From: Pseudomonadota bacterium
GTDB taxonomy: Bacteria; Desulfobacterota; Syntrophobacteria; Syntrophobacterales; Syntrophobacteraceae
Reading direction: 5' to 3'
DNA length: 64,000 nt
Assembly: GCA_023416335.1 (NCBI GenBank)
Contig: JAEZHY010000101.1
Location: 16,474-80,473 of the forward strand
Shown: one piece after another, positions 8,484 to 16,902 of the stretch
Numbering within the stretch: position 1 is the stretch's first letter
Layout of the letters: each line of letters begins with the position of its first letter
Position numbers and translations under genes: made by a program
Notes under the pieces: generated by a model
Databases searched by the model: none
Told to the model about the DNA's origin: nothing
What the model saw: only the letters and a program-made list of their open reading frames with translations

Positions 8484-8694
8484 ACGAAGATCCCGTGAGG
8501 AATCAAAAGATTTTCCATGCGAAACAACGAGAAAGAATGGCGGCAGAGTTTTTGGGCCTTGGCCAGCGAAGGTTTGCGAGAAAGATGGAACTTTGTTAGC
8601 TCACTGTAAAATCGGTGCTAACAAATGAGCTTTTCGTGCCGCCCTCTACTGGTGTGAAAATCAGTCTGTGATTCTCTATTTGCTATCAAGCAGA

Positions 8695-9390
8695 TCAGGC
8701 CCTCTCAAACCATTGCGATCCAGCCATTGAGTTGTGAAAAAATAATTGACCTTGTTCTTTGGAAATTGCAAGGCTGGGGAATGCTTTCCGTATTTCAGCT
8801 GTCCTGGCAAGCAAGTCTCTCAACTTAAGGACGCCGAGATGGCAAGCGACTAGAGAACAGAGGACGGATGGCAAGGTCATATTCGGAATGGGTAGTCTCA
8901 ACGCATTCAGGACGCGCTTATCCAAAAAACTCCAATCAATCGTGTAATTCTTTGGCAAGGGCGCAGGTTCTAAGTCCGGCTTTCCCTTCGAGAAGACGTG
9001 CGCATGAAGGAGTGGATGATCAATATCGCCCACCTCAGGATGGAAATCAAATCGCAGATTTTCAAAAGCTTCGATGACACTTTTCTGTTTGTCACGCTTG
9101 AAATAGGCGAGATACACTGATGATCGTGTGTGAAGAAAATCATTCTGCAAATATTGAAAATTTGCATCCACCAAAATATCAACATGCTGGTACTGGTCCG
9201 TACTTTTGCTGACTGGCCATTCTGAAAGAAAAATCGGCTTTTTAAGACGTGCCCTTCGATATCCATTTCCTAGGGTTTCATCTGCGAATTCGAGCTTATA
9301 GGGGTAAAAGCCGTATGCCCGCGCGATAAGGCCAAAACTCTCGTAGAATTCTCTGTACGCCTGAATAATTGATTTATTACGGTTCTTCAT
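8695..9390 (-). CDS. Unknown protein, last gene of the island operon
   Basis: I do not recognise this 231-residue protein. It is soluble and rich in aromatic and charged residues, with no signal peptide or membrane segment. Notable stretches are HVDILVDANFQYLQNDFLHTR near residue 57-77, and FHPEVGDIDHPLLHAHVFSKG near 105, whose clustered histidines and acids might bind metal. The C-terminal half is helical (LCSLVACHLGVLKLRDLLART). The ATG at 9390 is chosen because it follows the stop codon of the upstream gene by one base (TGA-G-ATG); the longer frame would overlap that gene. As the fourth gene of a tightly packed operon it is probably a working part of the system, perhaps an effector or adaptor. 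That role is inferred from position only. Confidence 0.75.
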   Translation of the reverse strand: MKNRNKSIIQAYREFYESFGLIARAYGFYPYKLEFADETLGNGYRRARLKKPIFLSEWPVSKSTDQYQHVDILVDANFQYLQNDFLHTRSSVYLAYFKRDKQKSVIEAFENLRFDFHPEVGDIDHPLLHAHVFSKGKPDLEPAPLPKNYTIDWSFLDKRVLNALRLPIPNMTLPSVLCSLVACHLGVLKLRDLLARTAEIRKAFPSLAISKEQGQLFFHNSMAGSQWFERA

Positions 9391-9391
9391 C

Positions 9392-10474
9392 TCAGTACAG
9401 CCCCACCCAAGGTGCCAATTCATTAAACACATCCAGGCGGATGCGCGATAGATCAGCCCCAGCTGGAAACCAGCTTATCTCCCCCTTAGAATTACTATCG
9501 CTCACCGGTTGCCGAGTTACCATACAGTAGTAACCCGCTCGTTCACCCGATTGAGGATCATCACATTTTTGGACTGGAAAACCTTTCGCGTTGGCAAGTG
9601 CAAGTCCGTCTTTACACCCGTTCTCATTGAATAGTTCTTCGAGCTTATGTCGCCACCACCATTTATGGAGATCAGAAAAAGGCCCATCGTAACGAGCCTC
9701 TTTGAATATACCTTGAATTTCGGGATTCGAAAAATCTGAGGGGTCAATGTTGAGGAAGCTGGCCGCAGGTATCTCAGAGACGAGGATGCCAGGAAACCGA
9801 AGTAGGGAGGTGTATAACCAATTACCCAAAATCCGAGGCATCCTCTTCGTCAATTCTTTGGTGGTTTCTTCGGCTTTATCTCGGCGAAAGGGCATAATTT
9901 CTTCAAGGAAACCTTGCTCACCCGAACCGTAAAGGGCAACTCGGTCTTCTATCCCAGGATGTCCTAGAATGGATGCAAGAGCAGCTGCTGGGGTAGCCCG
10001 ACTTTCTTTCGGTATTTTGGGATAGATTTCCTCAATTTTAGCAAAGGCCCGAAATATGCAAGCACATTCGTTAGCAAGACCTTCTTCTGAGCTAAATTCA
10101 AGCAAAATGCGTTTCTTTTCCCACGGAGCCAGACTCTTCAGCAGTTCCTCACCGGCCGGTTCTCCTTCCCCTCTGGCGTATAAACATAATGGAAAACCAA
10201 GTGTATCAGCCACCGCAGCAACCATCGTTCCAGATAGGCCGATGAAACGTTCTCCTAAATCTGAAAGATCTTTATCGCAGACGATTAGAGCACCATCGGG
10301 TGCTTGCTCTCTTAAAATCTCCTCCAGTTGAGCTTCATACGTTTTCTTCTTTTCTTGTTCTCCTCGGCCATCAATACTTGAAATTTCGACCTCATCCTTC
10401 AATAATCTTTTCAATCGCCTTACAAGATCATTTCTGCGATCATTCTTGTCCTCAAAGACAATAATCTTATTCAT
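9392..10474 (-). CDS. Receiver-like domain protein with a C-terminal domain of unknown function
   Basis: The product (360 residues) begins like a response-regulator receiver. MNKIIVFEDKNDRR gives the first strand with the acidic pair E8/D9, and GALIVCDKDLSD near residues 61-72 gives the third strand with D67 as candidate phospho-acceptor. The remaining 230 residues are not a known DNA-binding output. They include KWWWRHKLEELFNENG, YYCMVTRQPVS and a C-terminal FNELAPWVGLY. The start at 10474 has GGAG 9 bases upstream; an in-frame ATG at 10489, one base after the previous stop, is also possible. It lies directly behind a GHKL kinase-like gene, which suggests a phosphorelay or phosphorylation-controlled switch. 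The receiver fold is a moderate-confidence reading; the output function is unknown. Confidence 0.75.
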   Translation of the reverse strand: MNKIIVFEDKNDRRNDLVRRLKRLLKDEVEISSIDGRGEQEKKKTYEAQLEEILREQAPDGALIVCDKDLSDLGERFIGLSGTMVAAVADTLGFPLCLYARGEGEPAGEELLKSLAPWEKKRILLEFSSEEGLANECACIFRAFAKIEEIYPKIPKESRATPAAALASILGHPGIEDRVALYGSGEQGFLEEIMPFRRDKAEETTKELTKRMPRILGNWLYTSLLRFPGILVSEIPAASFLNIDPSDFSNPEIQGIFKEARYDGPFSDLHKWWWRHKLEELFNENGCKDGLALANAKGFPVQKCDDPQSGERAGYYCMVTRQPVSDSNSKGEISWFPAGADLSRIRLDVFNELAPWVGLY

Positions 10475-10490
10475 GCTAGGGATCTCCATC

Positions 10491-12701
10491 TTATCGAGGG
10501 AACTGAACCCGAAAACAGGTATTATATCCAGGGGGGGGATCAACGAGTTCAATGCGTCCCCCTGCGCCAGAAAGCAATTGCTTCACCAATGTCAAGCCTA
10601 ACCCCATGCCGGAGCCGAGAGGATTCGAGCTTCCTCCGGATGTGGTTGTAAATAGGGGGTCCCAGATTCTTTGCCTCAGATGAGGTGGAATACCAATCCC
10701 AGTATCGGCTACTTCCAGAACATGTTGCTTTGGGACATTCCAGGCCTTAATTGCAATTCGCCGTTGAGGAGCCGAACCCTGCCCCCCAAAAATAGCCTTA
10801 AGTGCATTTGTGTATAGGTTAAGTAATACTCCACTGTACAGCGCTACGGGCAAAGGGGGAGTCATAAGATCATTATCTATACTACATTCGACATTAACCT
10901 TCCTGTCTTCAGTAAAATAGGAAAATCTCTCAAGGACGCGCCTCACTTGGCTTTTTACATTCAACGCTGCCTTAGTAACTTGAGGAGCCTGAACGTTTGA
11001 TATGTAGGTCGATGAAAACTGGATTTGGCCAGCAATTTCATCACGTGTTTTTTGAACGCGAGTGAGCATCGTAGAAATTGAAGGTGATATAGCTTTAGAC
11101 CTTATCTCCTTAATTACCTGATCGAGATCATGAATTATTCTTTTCATTTCGTGGGTCAAAAATCCGGCCAATACACCCAGGAGTGCTATAGTTTCCATTC
11201 TTGAAACAGCAGTTTTTTGATAGTCTTGGACATCTTTGAGTTCTGTTATGAGTTCTTGAAAGCGCCCAATAACCTGCTGTTTATCACTTTCTGATAAAGT
11301 TGGGATTCTAGAAACATAGTCTATAGCAGCTCTATAGTCTTCCCGCATCTCTTTGACTAACCGCTGGGCTTTTTCCTCCTCAATTCTGCGTTGTTCAGCG
11401 TGATCTGCGTATGCAAGCATCTCAAGGCCAGCGCGAACAATCTGAAAGAGTGCGCGGAATGCACCATTATCTACAAAGCCTTCTCGGTCCATAGAGGGAG
11501 TGAGATCTTTGGGCCGTGCAGAATCTGTATCTTGAGAGGACTCAACGAAAACAGCGCCTACAAGTTGATGGAAATTGGGGAGATATAGCATGGGGTTTAG
11601 CTTTGGATGAGCAATCGCTTCTGCAGACATGGGGTAAAGATCGTTCATAAACTGAACGCGCCATGTTCGACGATTATGTCCACTATCCAACCCAAGATTC
11701 AGCCAGTCATCATCCCTAAATCCAAACGGGCGGATTCGAAATCCATGATCGACTATGCCGATACCTCCATTTTCTCTAAGCCATCCATATATCTTACGTC
11801 CGTCCAAACCTATATTTTGAAACATCCCAGCCCGCCGAGGACAATATCGAACATCTGCAAAAAGCCCCCTTGAGATCTGGCTCGGGTATTCGATGTCTCG
11901 GCTCAGCAGAATTCTGCCATCTTTATGCCGAATGCGGTACTTTACCTTTCCATCCTTATGCTCAATGGTTAGCTGGGAATATGCATTATCCAATACTGCA
12001 GAGGCAATATCTTGCTCACCTTCTTCGTCAGTTTTTGGCAGAATTACTGTAAATCCTGGGTCCTGTGCAGAGCCTGCTTGGCGGCTAAACCAGCCCCTCT
12101 CAAGCCCAGAGTATGGGTTAATTATGGATAGGAGCTCAGTCCTTTGTTCTTTACTGAATTGAATATCTTCAGGATTGCGAAGTTTAGAAATCTTTAATCG
12201 AGTACCGGTAGGTCGGTTTCCTTTGACGGGCCAGACCTCATACTGGATTTTCACGGTATGTAGCTGGCTTGCTGCATCAATTTTTTCCCATCGAAACTTG
12301 GTTTTTAGAAAGGTTTTTCTCCGAGATCCGACGTTTGCCACTGTTTCCAGGTCCAGGACTCTCCCAAGAAACCTTACAGCGAAACGCCCGATTCCTTTTG
12401 AGCCTGTGACTTTTCGCTGGTATTTCCGTGAAAGGCGCTGCCTTTGCTTATCGGGAGTAGCGATGCGCATCCAGTTCTGGAGAAACTCATTTTCTGTCAT
12501 CCCATGACCGTTATCGATTATCTCGATGCAGCTTCCGTCAAAGCTCACACGACATTCGTGCGCGTCAGCATCATATGCGTTCTTGATAAGTTCTAATAAA
12601 GCAACATCGGCCTTCGCGACCAAACGCTCGCCAAGTTCCTGCAGAAGGCGCCCCTGTGTTTGAAAATTGGCCGCGGCTACTTTTCTTCCTGATTCAGGCA
12701 T
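10491..12701 (-). CDS. Double GHKL protein: Hsp90/MORC-like ATPase fused to a histidine-kinase module
   Basis: This 736-residue protein carries two GHKL ATP-binding modules. The first is Hsp90/MutL/MORC-like: N-box LLELIKNAYDADA (residues 35-47, N41), IIDNGHGM (61-68), and GSKGIGRFA (100-108). A middle region of about 300 residues follows, then a helical coiled-coil-like stretch (430-500). The second is kinase-like: an H-box LTHEMKRIIHDL with H517, N-box LLNLYTNALKAI (626-637), ADTGIGIP (665-672) and GSGMGLGLTLVKQLL (697-710). It has no signal peptide or membrane segment, so it is a cytoplasmic sensor. Its ATG overlaps the methyltransferase gene by 8 bases. The receiver-like protein next door is the obvious partner. 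The Hsp90-type front end as a sensor is inference. Confidence 0.85.
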   Translation of the reverse strand: MPESGRKVAAANFQTQGRLLQELGERLVAKADVALLELIKNAYDADAHECRVSFDGSCIEIIDNGHGMTENEFLQNWMRIATPDKQRQRLSRKYQRKVTGSKGIGRFAVRFLGRVLDLETVANVGSRRKTFLKTKFRWEKIDAASQLHTVKIQYEVWPVKGNRPTGTRLKISKLRNPEDIQFSKEQRTELLSIINPYSGLERGWFSRQAGSAQDPGFTVILPKTDEEGEQDIASAVLDNAYSQLTIEHKDGKVKYRIRHKDGRILLSRDIEYPSQISRGLFADVRYCPRRAGMFQNIGLDGRKIYGWLRENGGIGIVDHGFRIRPFGFRDDDWLNLGLDSGHNRRTWRVQFMNDLYPMSAEAIAHPKLNPMLYLPNFHQLVGAVFVESSQDTDSARPKDLTPSMDREGFVDNGAFRALFQIVRAGLEMLAYADHAEQRRIEEEKAQRLVKEMREDYRAAIDYVSRIPTLSESDKQQVIGRFQELITELKDVQDYQKTAVSRMETIALLGVLAGFLTHEMKRIIHDLDQVIKEIRSKAISPSISTMLTRVQKTRDEIAGQIQFSSTYISNVQAPQVTKAALNVKSQVRRVLERFSYFTEDRKVNVECSIDNDLMTPPLPVALYSGVLLNLYTNALKAIFGGQGSAPQRRIAIKAWNVPKQHVLEVADTGIGIPPHLRQRIWDPLFTTTSGGSSNPLGSGMGLGLTLVKQLLSGAGGRIELVDPPPGYNTCFRVQFPR

Positions 12702-14010
12702 GGCGTCCTTCCCATTGCGAAAAGCTGTTGAGTACGGCGTTTAATTGGCGGATTTCAATCTTCTTGAGTTCCTTGGCATGAGGAACAACTCGATCTTCGA
12801 AATCTATTCCAGTCAAATAGGTGCGAATACGTGACCAGTCGAGTTCTCTCTCAGAATAAATGCCGCACACTGAACCTACAGCATGGGCCATGATTTCGTT
12901 TATGACTACTTTCGGTCCGAATGACGTAAACCCAGTACTGACGAGAAGTTTTGGGGCGGTGAAAAGTCGAAATCGATACCAGGGGTCCTGCGAATGGCAC
13001 GTCCAGGTGTCACGACGAGTCGGGGGGATGCTGTCTAGATACGTTCGTAAACGACTCGAAATAGTTTCAGCGAAGGATTTTATTAGCCAGCATCGTGCTC
13101 CTGCTGATACAAAGCATTCTTGAAACATAGAGTAATTTAAGCATGTGACATCGCGGGGCAGTTCACGCATCGACGTGACGCAGGGAAGCACATCTTCAAG
13201 TTCAAGTCCGGCATGAATCCGCTCACCTTCAGTCAGTGTAAAGACCTTTTGAGTACCTGGACTCATACCTCTCATGGCCCACAGTGAACCTCGCGGTTCA
13301 TAGCTCAAGAGTGGCCTTTTCGAGCCCGTCATATTTTTCGGCTGCAAGATATTGCCTTTGCAATCAACTTGAAAGAAGCACCAATTTGAGTCGCGATTTT
13401 TCTTATCAATAATCGAAATCGATGCAGTAGTGAGCACACCATCGAAGATTGGTTCGACAAATTTATAAACATCTACGTGCCACTTGTTCCTATTTATATA
13501 CTCCCTTAATGGACTGGCGGATGGACGTGAAACCCACTCATAAGGAACGACTACTGATACGAGCCCTTCCATTTCAGTCTTGAGAAGCCCAAGAAAGAGG
13601 AAATATACATAAAGATTGCACTTTCGATTGATTGCTACTCCAGTTTGTTTCTCAATTCTGCGTGCAACCGAATCTCGCCATCCCTCTTCCAAATCATGGT
13701 GGCGCACATAAGGTGGGTTCCCGACGTAACACGAGAATCCATTTTCATCATGTTCAAATGCACACATATAACGAATTTTAGCGTTGGCTGGCAGGTTGAG
13801 GGTGGGATATCGAGCAGTGTCGATCTCGACTCCTTCATATGAATCATAGAGACCGCTGATTGCGAACCGTCCATCTCCAGCACCAAGATCCAGAACTCGA
13901 GAGAGATGAGGCCGATAGCGATGCGTGATCCTCCAGAATAGCTGGATGACCTCTGAGGGCGTTCTGACCTGTGAGCGCGCAAGCTCGTATGCTGCCTTGT
14001 GCCTCGCCAT
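12694..14010 (-). CDS. DNA adenine N6-methyltransferase, first gene of the island operon
   Basis: This is an S-adenosylmethionine-dependent DNA methyltransferase of 438 residues. Motif I is VLDLGAGDGRFA (39-50), and the catalytic motif IV is GNPPYVRHHDL (97-107), the NPPY form typical of adenine N6 enzymes. The acidic residue of motif II is in YEGVEIDTARY near 59-68. The C-terminal 250 residues would be the target-recognition part; LLSYEPRGSLWAMRGMSPGT and KLLVSTGFTSFGPKVV resemble Eco57I/TaqI-like C-terminal domains. It has no fused nuclease. ATG 14010 has AGG about 8 bases upstream. It heads a leftward operon with the GHKL protein, the receiver-like protein and an unknown protein, which suggests self/non-self marking in a defence system. 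That role is inference. Confidence 0.88.
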   Translation of the reverse strand: MARHKAAYELARSQVRTPSEVIQLFWRITHRYRPHLSRVLDLGAGDGRFAISGLYDSYEGVEIDTARYPTLNLPANAKIRYMCAFEHDENGFSCYVGNPPYVRHHDLEEGWRDSVARRIEKQTGVAINRKCNLYVYFLFLGLLKTEMEGLVSVVVPYEWVSRPSASPLREYINRNKWHVDVYKFVEPIFDGVLTTASISIIDKKNRDSNWCFFQVDCKGNILQPKNMTGSKRPLLSYEPRGSLWAMRGMSPGTQKVFTLTEGERIHAGLELEDVLPCVTSMRELPRDVTCLNYSMFQECFVSAGARCWLIKSFAETISSRLRTYLDSIPPTRRDTWTCHSQDPWYRFRLFTAPKLLVSTGFTSFGPKVVINEIMAHAVGSVCGIYSERELDWSRIRTYLTGIDFEDRVVPHAKELKKIEIRQLNAVLNSFSQWEGRHA

Positions 14011-14515
14011 TCTTTTTACCTAGAGTCGCATCTCAGTATTCCATATTAATGGGAAATACATAGCACAAAATCACGAATACCTTGATTTTTCAAAATATTG
14101 ACAGTAGCCCATCCGCTGTTAGCGGTCAAGCGGATTGTCCACTGGATATTGAATCTAGTTGAGGTCTCGCCTGGGGTCGGACCAGCCGATTGCCTTAAAA
14201 AGAAAGACTAATCGGAATCATGCTATCCTAAGTACTTGAAAATACATTGGCTATACTTCTAAAACCCCCAAATATTACCGTTCCGGGTTCATTCCTTTTT
14301 GTTGTTGCCATGGGCAGACCAGGGCGACCCACCTTAGTATCGTTCAGGAACGAAGTGCATGGCCGAAAGAGAGCCGGTGCGTGGTTTGACTTGACGATTC
14401 CCCCCTTTCAGTTGCTGGTGACGGCATTCAGCCGCTATTATTTACACGAAAGCGACTGTATTTCAAGTTGCAGGTTTCACTTGAAACCTCTTACGGATAG
14501 GGAGGAGCCTTGCTA
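14011..14515. other. AT-rich region upstream of the island operon, no gene supported
   Basis: About 500 bases with low coding signal. The leftward operon promoter should be in the first 150 bases, which are AT-rich (for example TTAATATGG and TTTTGAAAAATC on the minus strand), but no clear -35/-10 pair was found. A rightward 89-codon frame at 14247-14516 has no recognisable domain and is not called. Confidence 0.5.
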
Positions 14516-14593
14516 GGAAGGATACGCGATTCCGGTTGCTCATCCGGCCGAGTTGCTCTCTGCTTCTTACGGGTATGGCTGGCTTTGAGAACC
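14516..14593 (+). repeat. Right flanking direct repeat: displaced glcF 3' end
   Basis: The sequence can be read in the glcF frame as EGYAIPVAHPAELLSASYGY and then GWL with a TGA stop at the position of the glcF stop. Seven of the ten differences from 8359-8436 leave the stop and most residues intact, and several are third-position changes. This is a coding remnant of a diverged glcF copy, not a random match. It marks the right edge of the inserted island. Confidence 0.8.
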
Positions 14594-14975
14594 CTTCTGG
14601 ATTTACCGGCGTGGTTTCATCCAATTATCACGCGAAGCCCGCGAAGGGCACGAAGAAGACTGGATTCCTGAGGATGGAGAATCCTTGGCTCTTAACGCTT
14701 TACCCCAACAGCCCTATAACATGCGATTTATTTAAGTAGGAGAAAGTGGTTGCTGCTGTTGGGGGGGAGAAATGAAATTCATGTCTATTTGCATAGCTGG
14801 ACAAAAAACAAAAGACAAAGTCAAATCCAGCTCGAAGTAGGAGCACGCAGTAAAATGATCTGAATCGCTGAATCGATCAGAGGGAAATGGAGATAACTCG
14901 GACACCCGAATTTCGTACGCTGTTTCGGATCGGGTTTGTTATATTCTTGCGGCTGAAGAGAGGAGGTGACTTGAA
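14594..14975. other. Intergenic, no gene seen
   Basis: Between the glcF remnant and the broken nuclease gene. It contains CACGAAGAAGAC-type repeat fragments, a G-tract (GGGGGGG near 14760) and AT-rich DNA. No coding frame is convincing. Confidence 0.5.
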
Positions 14976-15581
14976 TTGCCCATATACGGCTATGGCGAAG
15001 ACGCACTTACCTTCCATGCTTTGAGTACGGGTCTTTCTGATTTACTGACTCAGCTGCGGGATAACAGCGACCCTGCCTAAGCGATCTGCTTTTTCCGACC
15101 CAGCTTTGGCCGGCGCAGTTCAGCACCGGGTAGGTCCCTGCGTTCCGAGTTCGGTGAGTTCGATGCGATCATGGGGACGTCGCGGGCTGTGTACCTCATC
15201 GAGGCAAAATGGTCCGGCTCGAGTGAGTTGAATAGAGAGAAACTGGAGTTGCGCCCCGAGCAAAAAAGAAGGCACGAAGCATTCCGGGCCTATTTGAATG
15301 AGTGGCGCCGTGAATATTCGAGCTGTTGGGCGGAATTCGTGTCGAGAATGAAGCCGGTACTCAAACTTCAGAATATGAGCCCACCATCGGCTGGCACGAA
15401 GCTGGCGAGGAACCTGGAATATGTGCTCCGAGCGCTCAATGGGTGTGGTTCCGAGGTCAAAGACGTCCTGCTGTTCTGCCGGTTGGACGAATCAACTCCA
15501 GTCCCAACTGTTTGCGACAATTTCACCGTGATTATACACTCTTGCCCTCCAGTAGAGGGCGGCAGCTTCATTTCGTTTTGA
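14976..15581 (+). pseudogene. PD-(D/E)xK nuclease-like gene with an in-frame stop
   Basis: A single frame starts at TTG 14976 behind a strong GAGGAGGTGA and reads MPIYGYGEDALTFHALSTGL and on to a TAA at 15078. It resumes in the same frame for about 167 codons. The second part has the order FGEFDAI then VYLIEAKW, that is, an Asp followed about 12 residues later by Glu-x-Lys, the PD-(D/E)xK nuclease core. It continues LRPEQKRRHEAFRAYLNEWR, a segment that fits the family I remember as small nuclease-like proteins. The frame is intact on both sides of the stop, so one nonsense change explains the break. An internal ATG at 15171 follows the Asp and could not give an active core. It may have been the cutting partner of the nearby methyltransferase island; that is inference. 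Confidence 0.7.
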
Positions 15582-15626
15582 CAATGCCTTTTGTTCAGGA
15601 GGGGTGACTCAGTCAGTCATTAATTT

Positions 15627-16061
15627 CTATTCAGGCAAAAAGTTATAGTCCAATGTTTGGGAAAAAGAATAGGGCCACGTAGAGGGAAAGGTACTTTCGG
15701 GGAGCCCGGTTTCCTTAGCCGCGATAATAATAGCTTTGCTGTACGCCTTCTCAAGCTTTTGCTCAATCTCGCTGCCCAGGCTGGGGCTGTCTTCGAGCAA
15801 ATCCTGCAGGCTTGCCCGTTGCTCTTTGATTGAATACATCCAACTGTTGGAACGCATTCCCGGCTGAAACTGCCATTTCAAGAGGTGTGCAATCAAAACG
15901 GCCAAACGGTTCATGAACGCCCGCTTTTCGCTCTTCCCCATGCTCTCGAGTTCCTCTGCAATGTTTTGCAAATCGACATCCGACAGTTCCCCCAAGCGAA
16001 TGAGCCGGGCATTTTGCATTGCCCACGAATAGAAATCTTTCTCGTAAAGTTCAGCATCCAT
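15627..16061 (-). CDS. DUF29 family protein
   Basis: A 144-residue soluble helical protein of the DUF29 family, which is common in cyanobacteria and deltaproteobacteria and has no established function. The signature is clear: LYEKDFYSWAMQNARLIR near residue 4, LSDVDLQNIAEELESMGKSE near 24, then HLLKWQFQPGMRSNSW near 58. The ATG at 16061 is chosen because AGGAAGG stands about 8 bases upstream and the family begins here; the longer open frame upstream is not family-like. DUF29 genes are often found near mobile or toxin-antitoxin-like regions, which fits the accessory surroundings. No role is proposed. Confidence 0.9.
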   Translation of the reverse strand: MDAELYEKDFYSWAMQNARLIRLGELSDVDLQNIAEELESMGKSEKRAFMNRLAVLIAHLLKWQFQPGMRSNSWMYSIKEQRASLQDLLEDSPSLGSEIEQKLEKAYSKAIIIAAKETGLPESTFPSTWPYSFSQTLDYNFLPE

Positions 16062-16348
16062 GTTTAGTACCTTCCTGCGCCAGATTACGCAACCTAATGC
16101 CTCAATGATACCACACAAAAGAGACTTGTCCAGATGCTGTGGGTGATAGGAACAATTGGCCACAAACTCCAGAATAGTTTGACGGAATGGAAAGATCTTT
16201 GCCCGCCAAACAATCAGGTATGATCCGAAGTAGTAATAGAGATATCTGTATTTGCAGATGGCCATTGAATCCTGTGTTACCCCCCGCTCACGGCACTGAG
16301 AGAGGCCGCTAAAGATTCGGCGAGGGTGGTTTTCCATGTTGTGGCCAA

Positions 16349-16822
16349 TCAATGGCAAATCGGCTTAACCTTCATGATGGCCAGGAAAACCTGAAGGCCT
16401 TTCGATGAAGGGGCGCGATAGCAGCCCGATGCACCAAGATGCTTGACAGCTAATACTGCAAGTTCCCAAGCCATGGGTTCGTCAACTTCGAAAGCATCCG
16501 CATCCCCAAAGATAGCAAAGCCGGTGATGGATTCGAGATCCTTTAGTATTTCGGACTTCGCTCGTATTCGAGATGGTACGGAATCGTTGCTCCATGCCCA
16601 CTTCCAGGTACCTGGACCTGAAGCGTAGCTGCCGATATCGACAATATCCGCTTCGAGGCTAACATCTCCGTCCGGGGTAAGAAATTGGAGTTTTTCCGCC
16701 TCCAGATCGTACCAATATCTGGGAAAACGTCCGATACCGTACTCAGATGAGAGGGCACCTTGTTTTCTCCGAAACTCCTCGGTCGCTTCGCGAAGAAAAA
16801 TCTTAAACTCCTCGTCTGTCAT
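16349..16822 (-). CDS. DUF6882-like protein
   Basis: A soluble protein of 157 residues resembling DUF6882. Its mark is a region where an aspartate-rich strand leads to DIGSYASGPGTWKWAWSND, followed by IRAKSEILKDLESITG. The C-terminal half ends with a strand-rich segment. The start MTDEEFKIF (16822) fits the domain boundary. A GTG at 16906 overlaps the stop of the upstream HD gene (GTGA) and would give 185 residues, so translational coupling is possible. No biochemical role is known to me for this family. Confidence 0.65.
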   Translation of the reverse strand: MTDEEFKIFLREATEEFRRKQGALSSEYGIGRFPRYWYDLEAEKLQFLTPDGDVSLEADIVDIGSYASGPGTWKWAWSNDSVPSRIRAKSEILKDLESITGFAIFGDADAFEVDEPMAWELAVLAVKHLGASGCYRAPSSKGLQVFLAIMKVKPICH

Positions 16823-16902
16823 ATTCCAGATTCCACGATGAACATTGAGCCTTGTCTGTTGGCACAAGAAGGTGTTTTGACAATGTAGCTCGCAATCTTC
16901 TG

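Noticed and set aside
14247..14516. Rightward 89-codon ORF in the island's right part
   Set aside because: No domain, no ribosome binding site, and it ends in the glcF remnant region; likely chance.
8637..15564. A 16-base exact inverted pair (8637-8652 and 15549-15564) enclosing the island
   Set aside because: A match this long is expected about once by chance in a window of this size, and one copy is inside the nuclease coding sequence. Possible weak homology of the left copy to the nuclease gene end is noted only.
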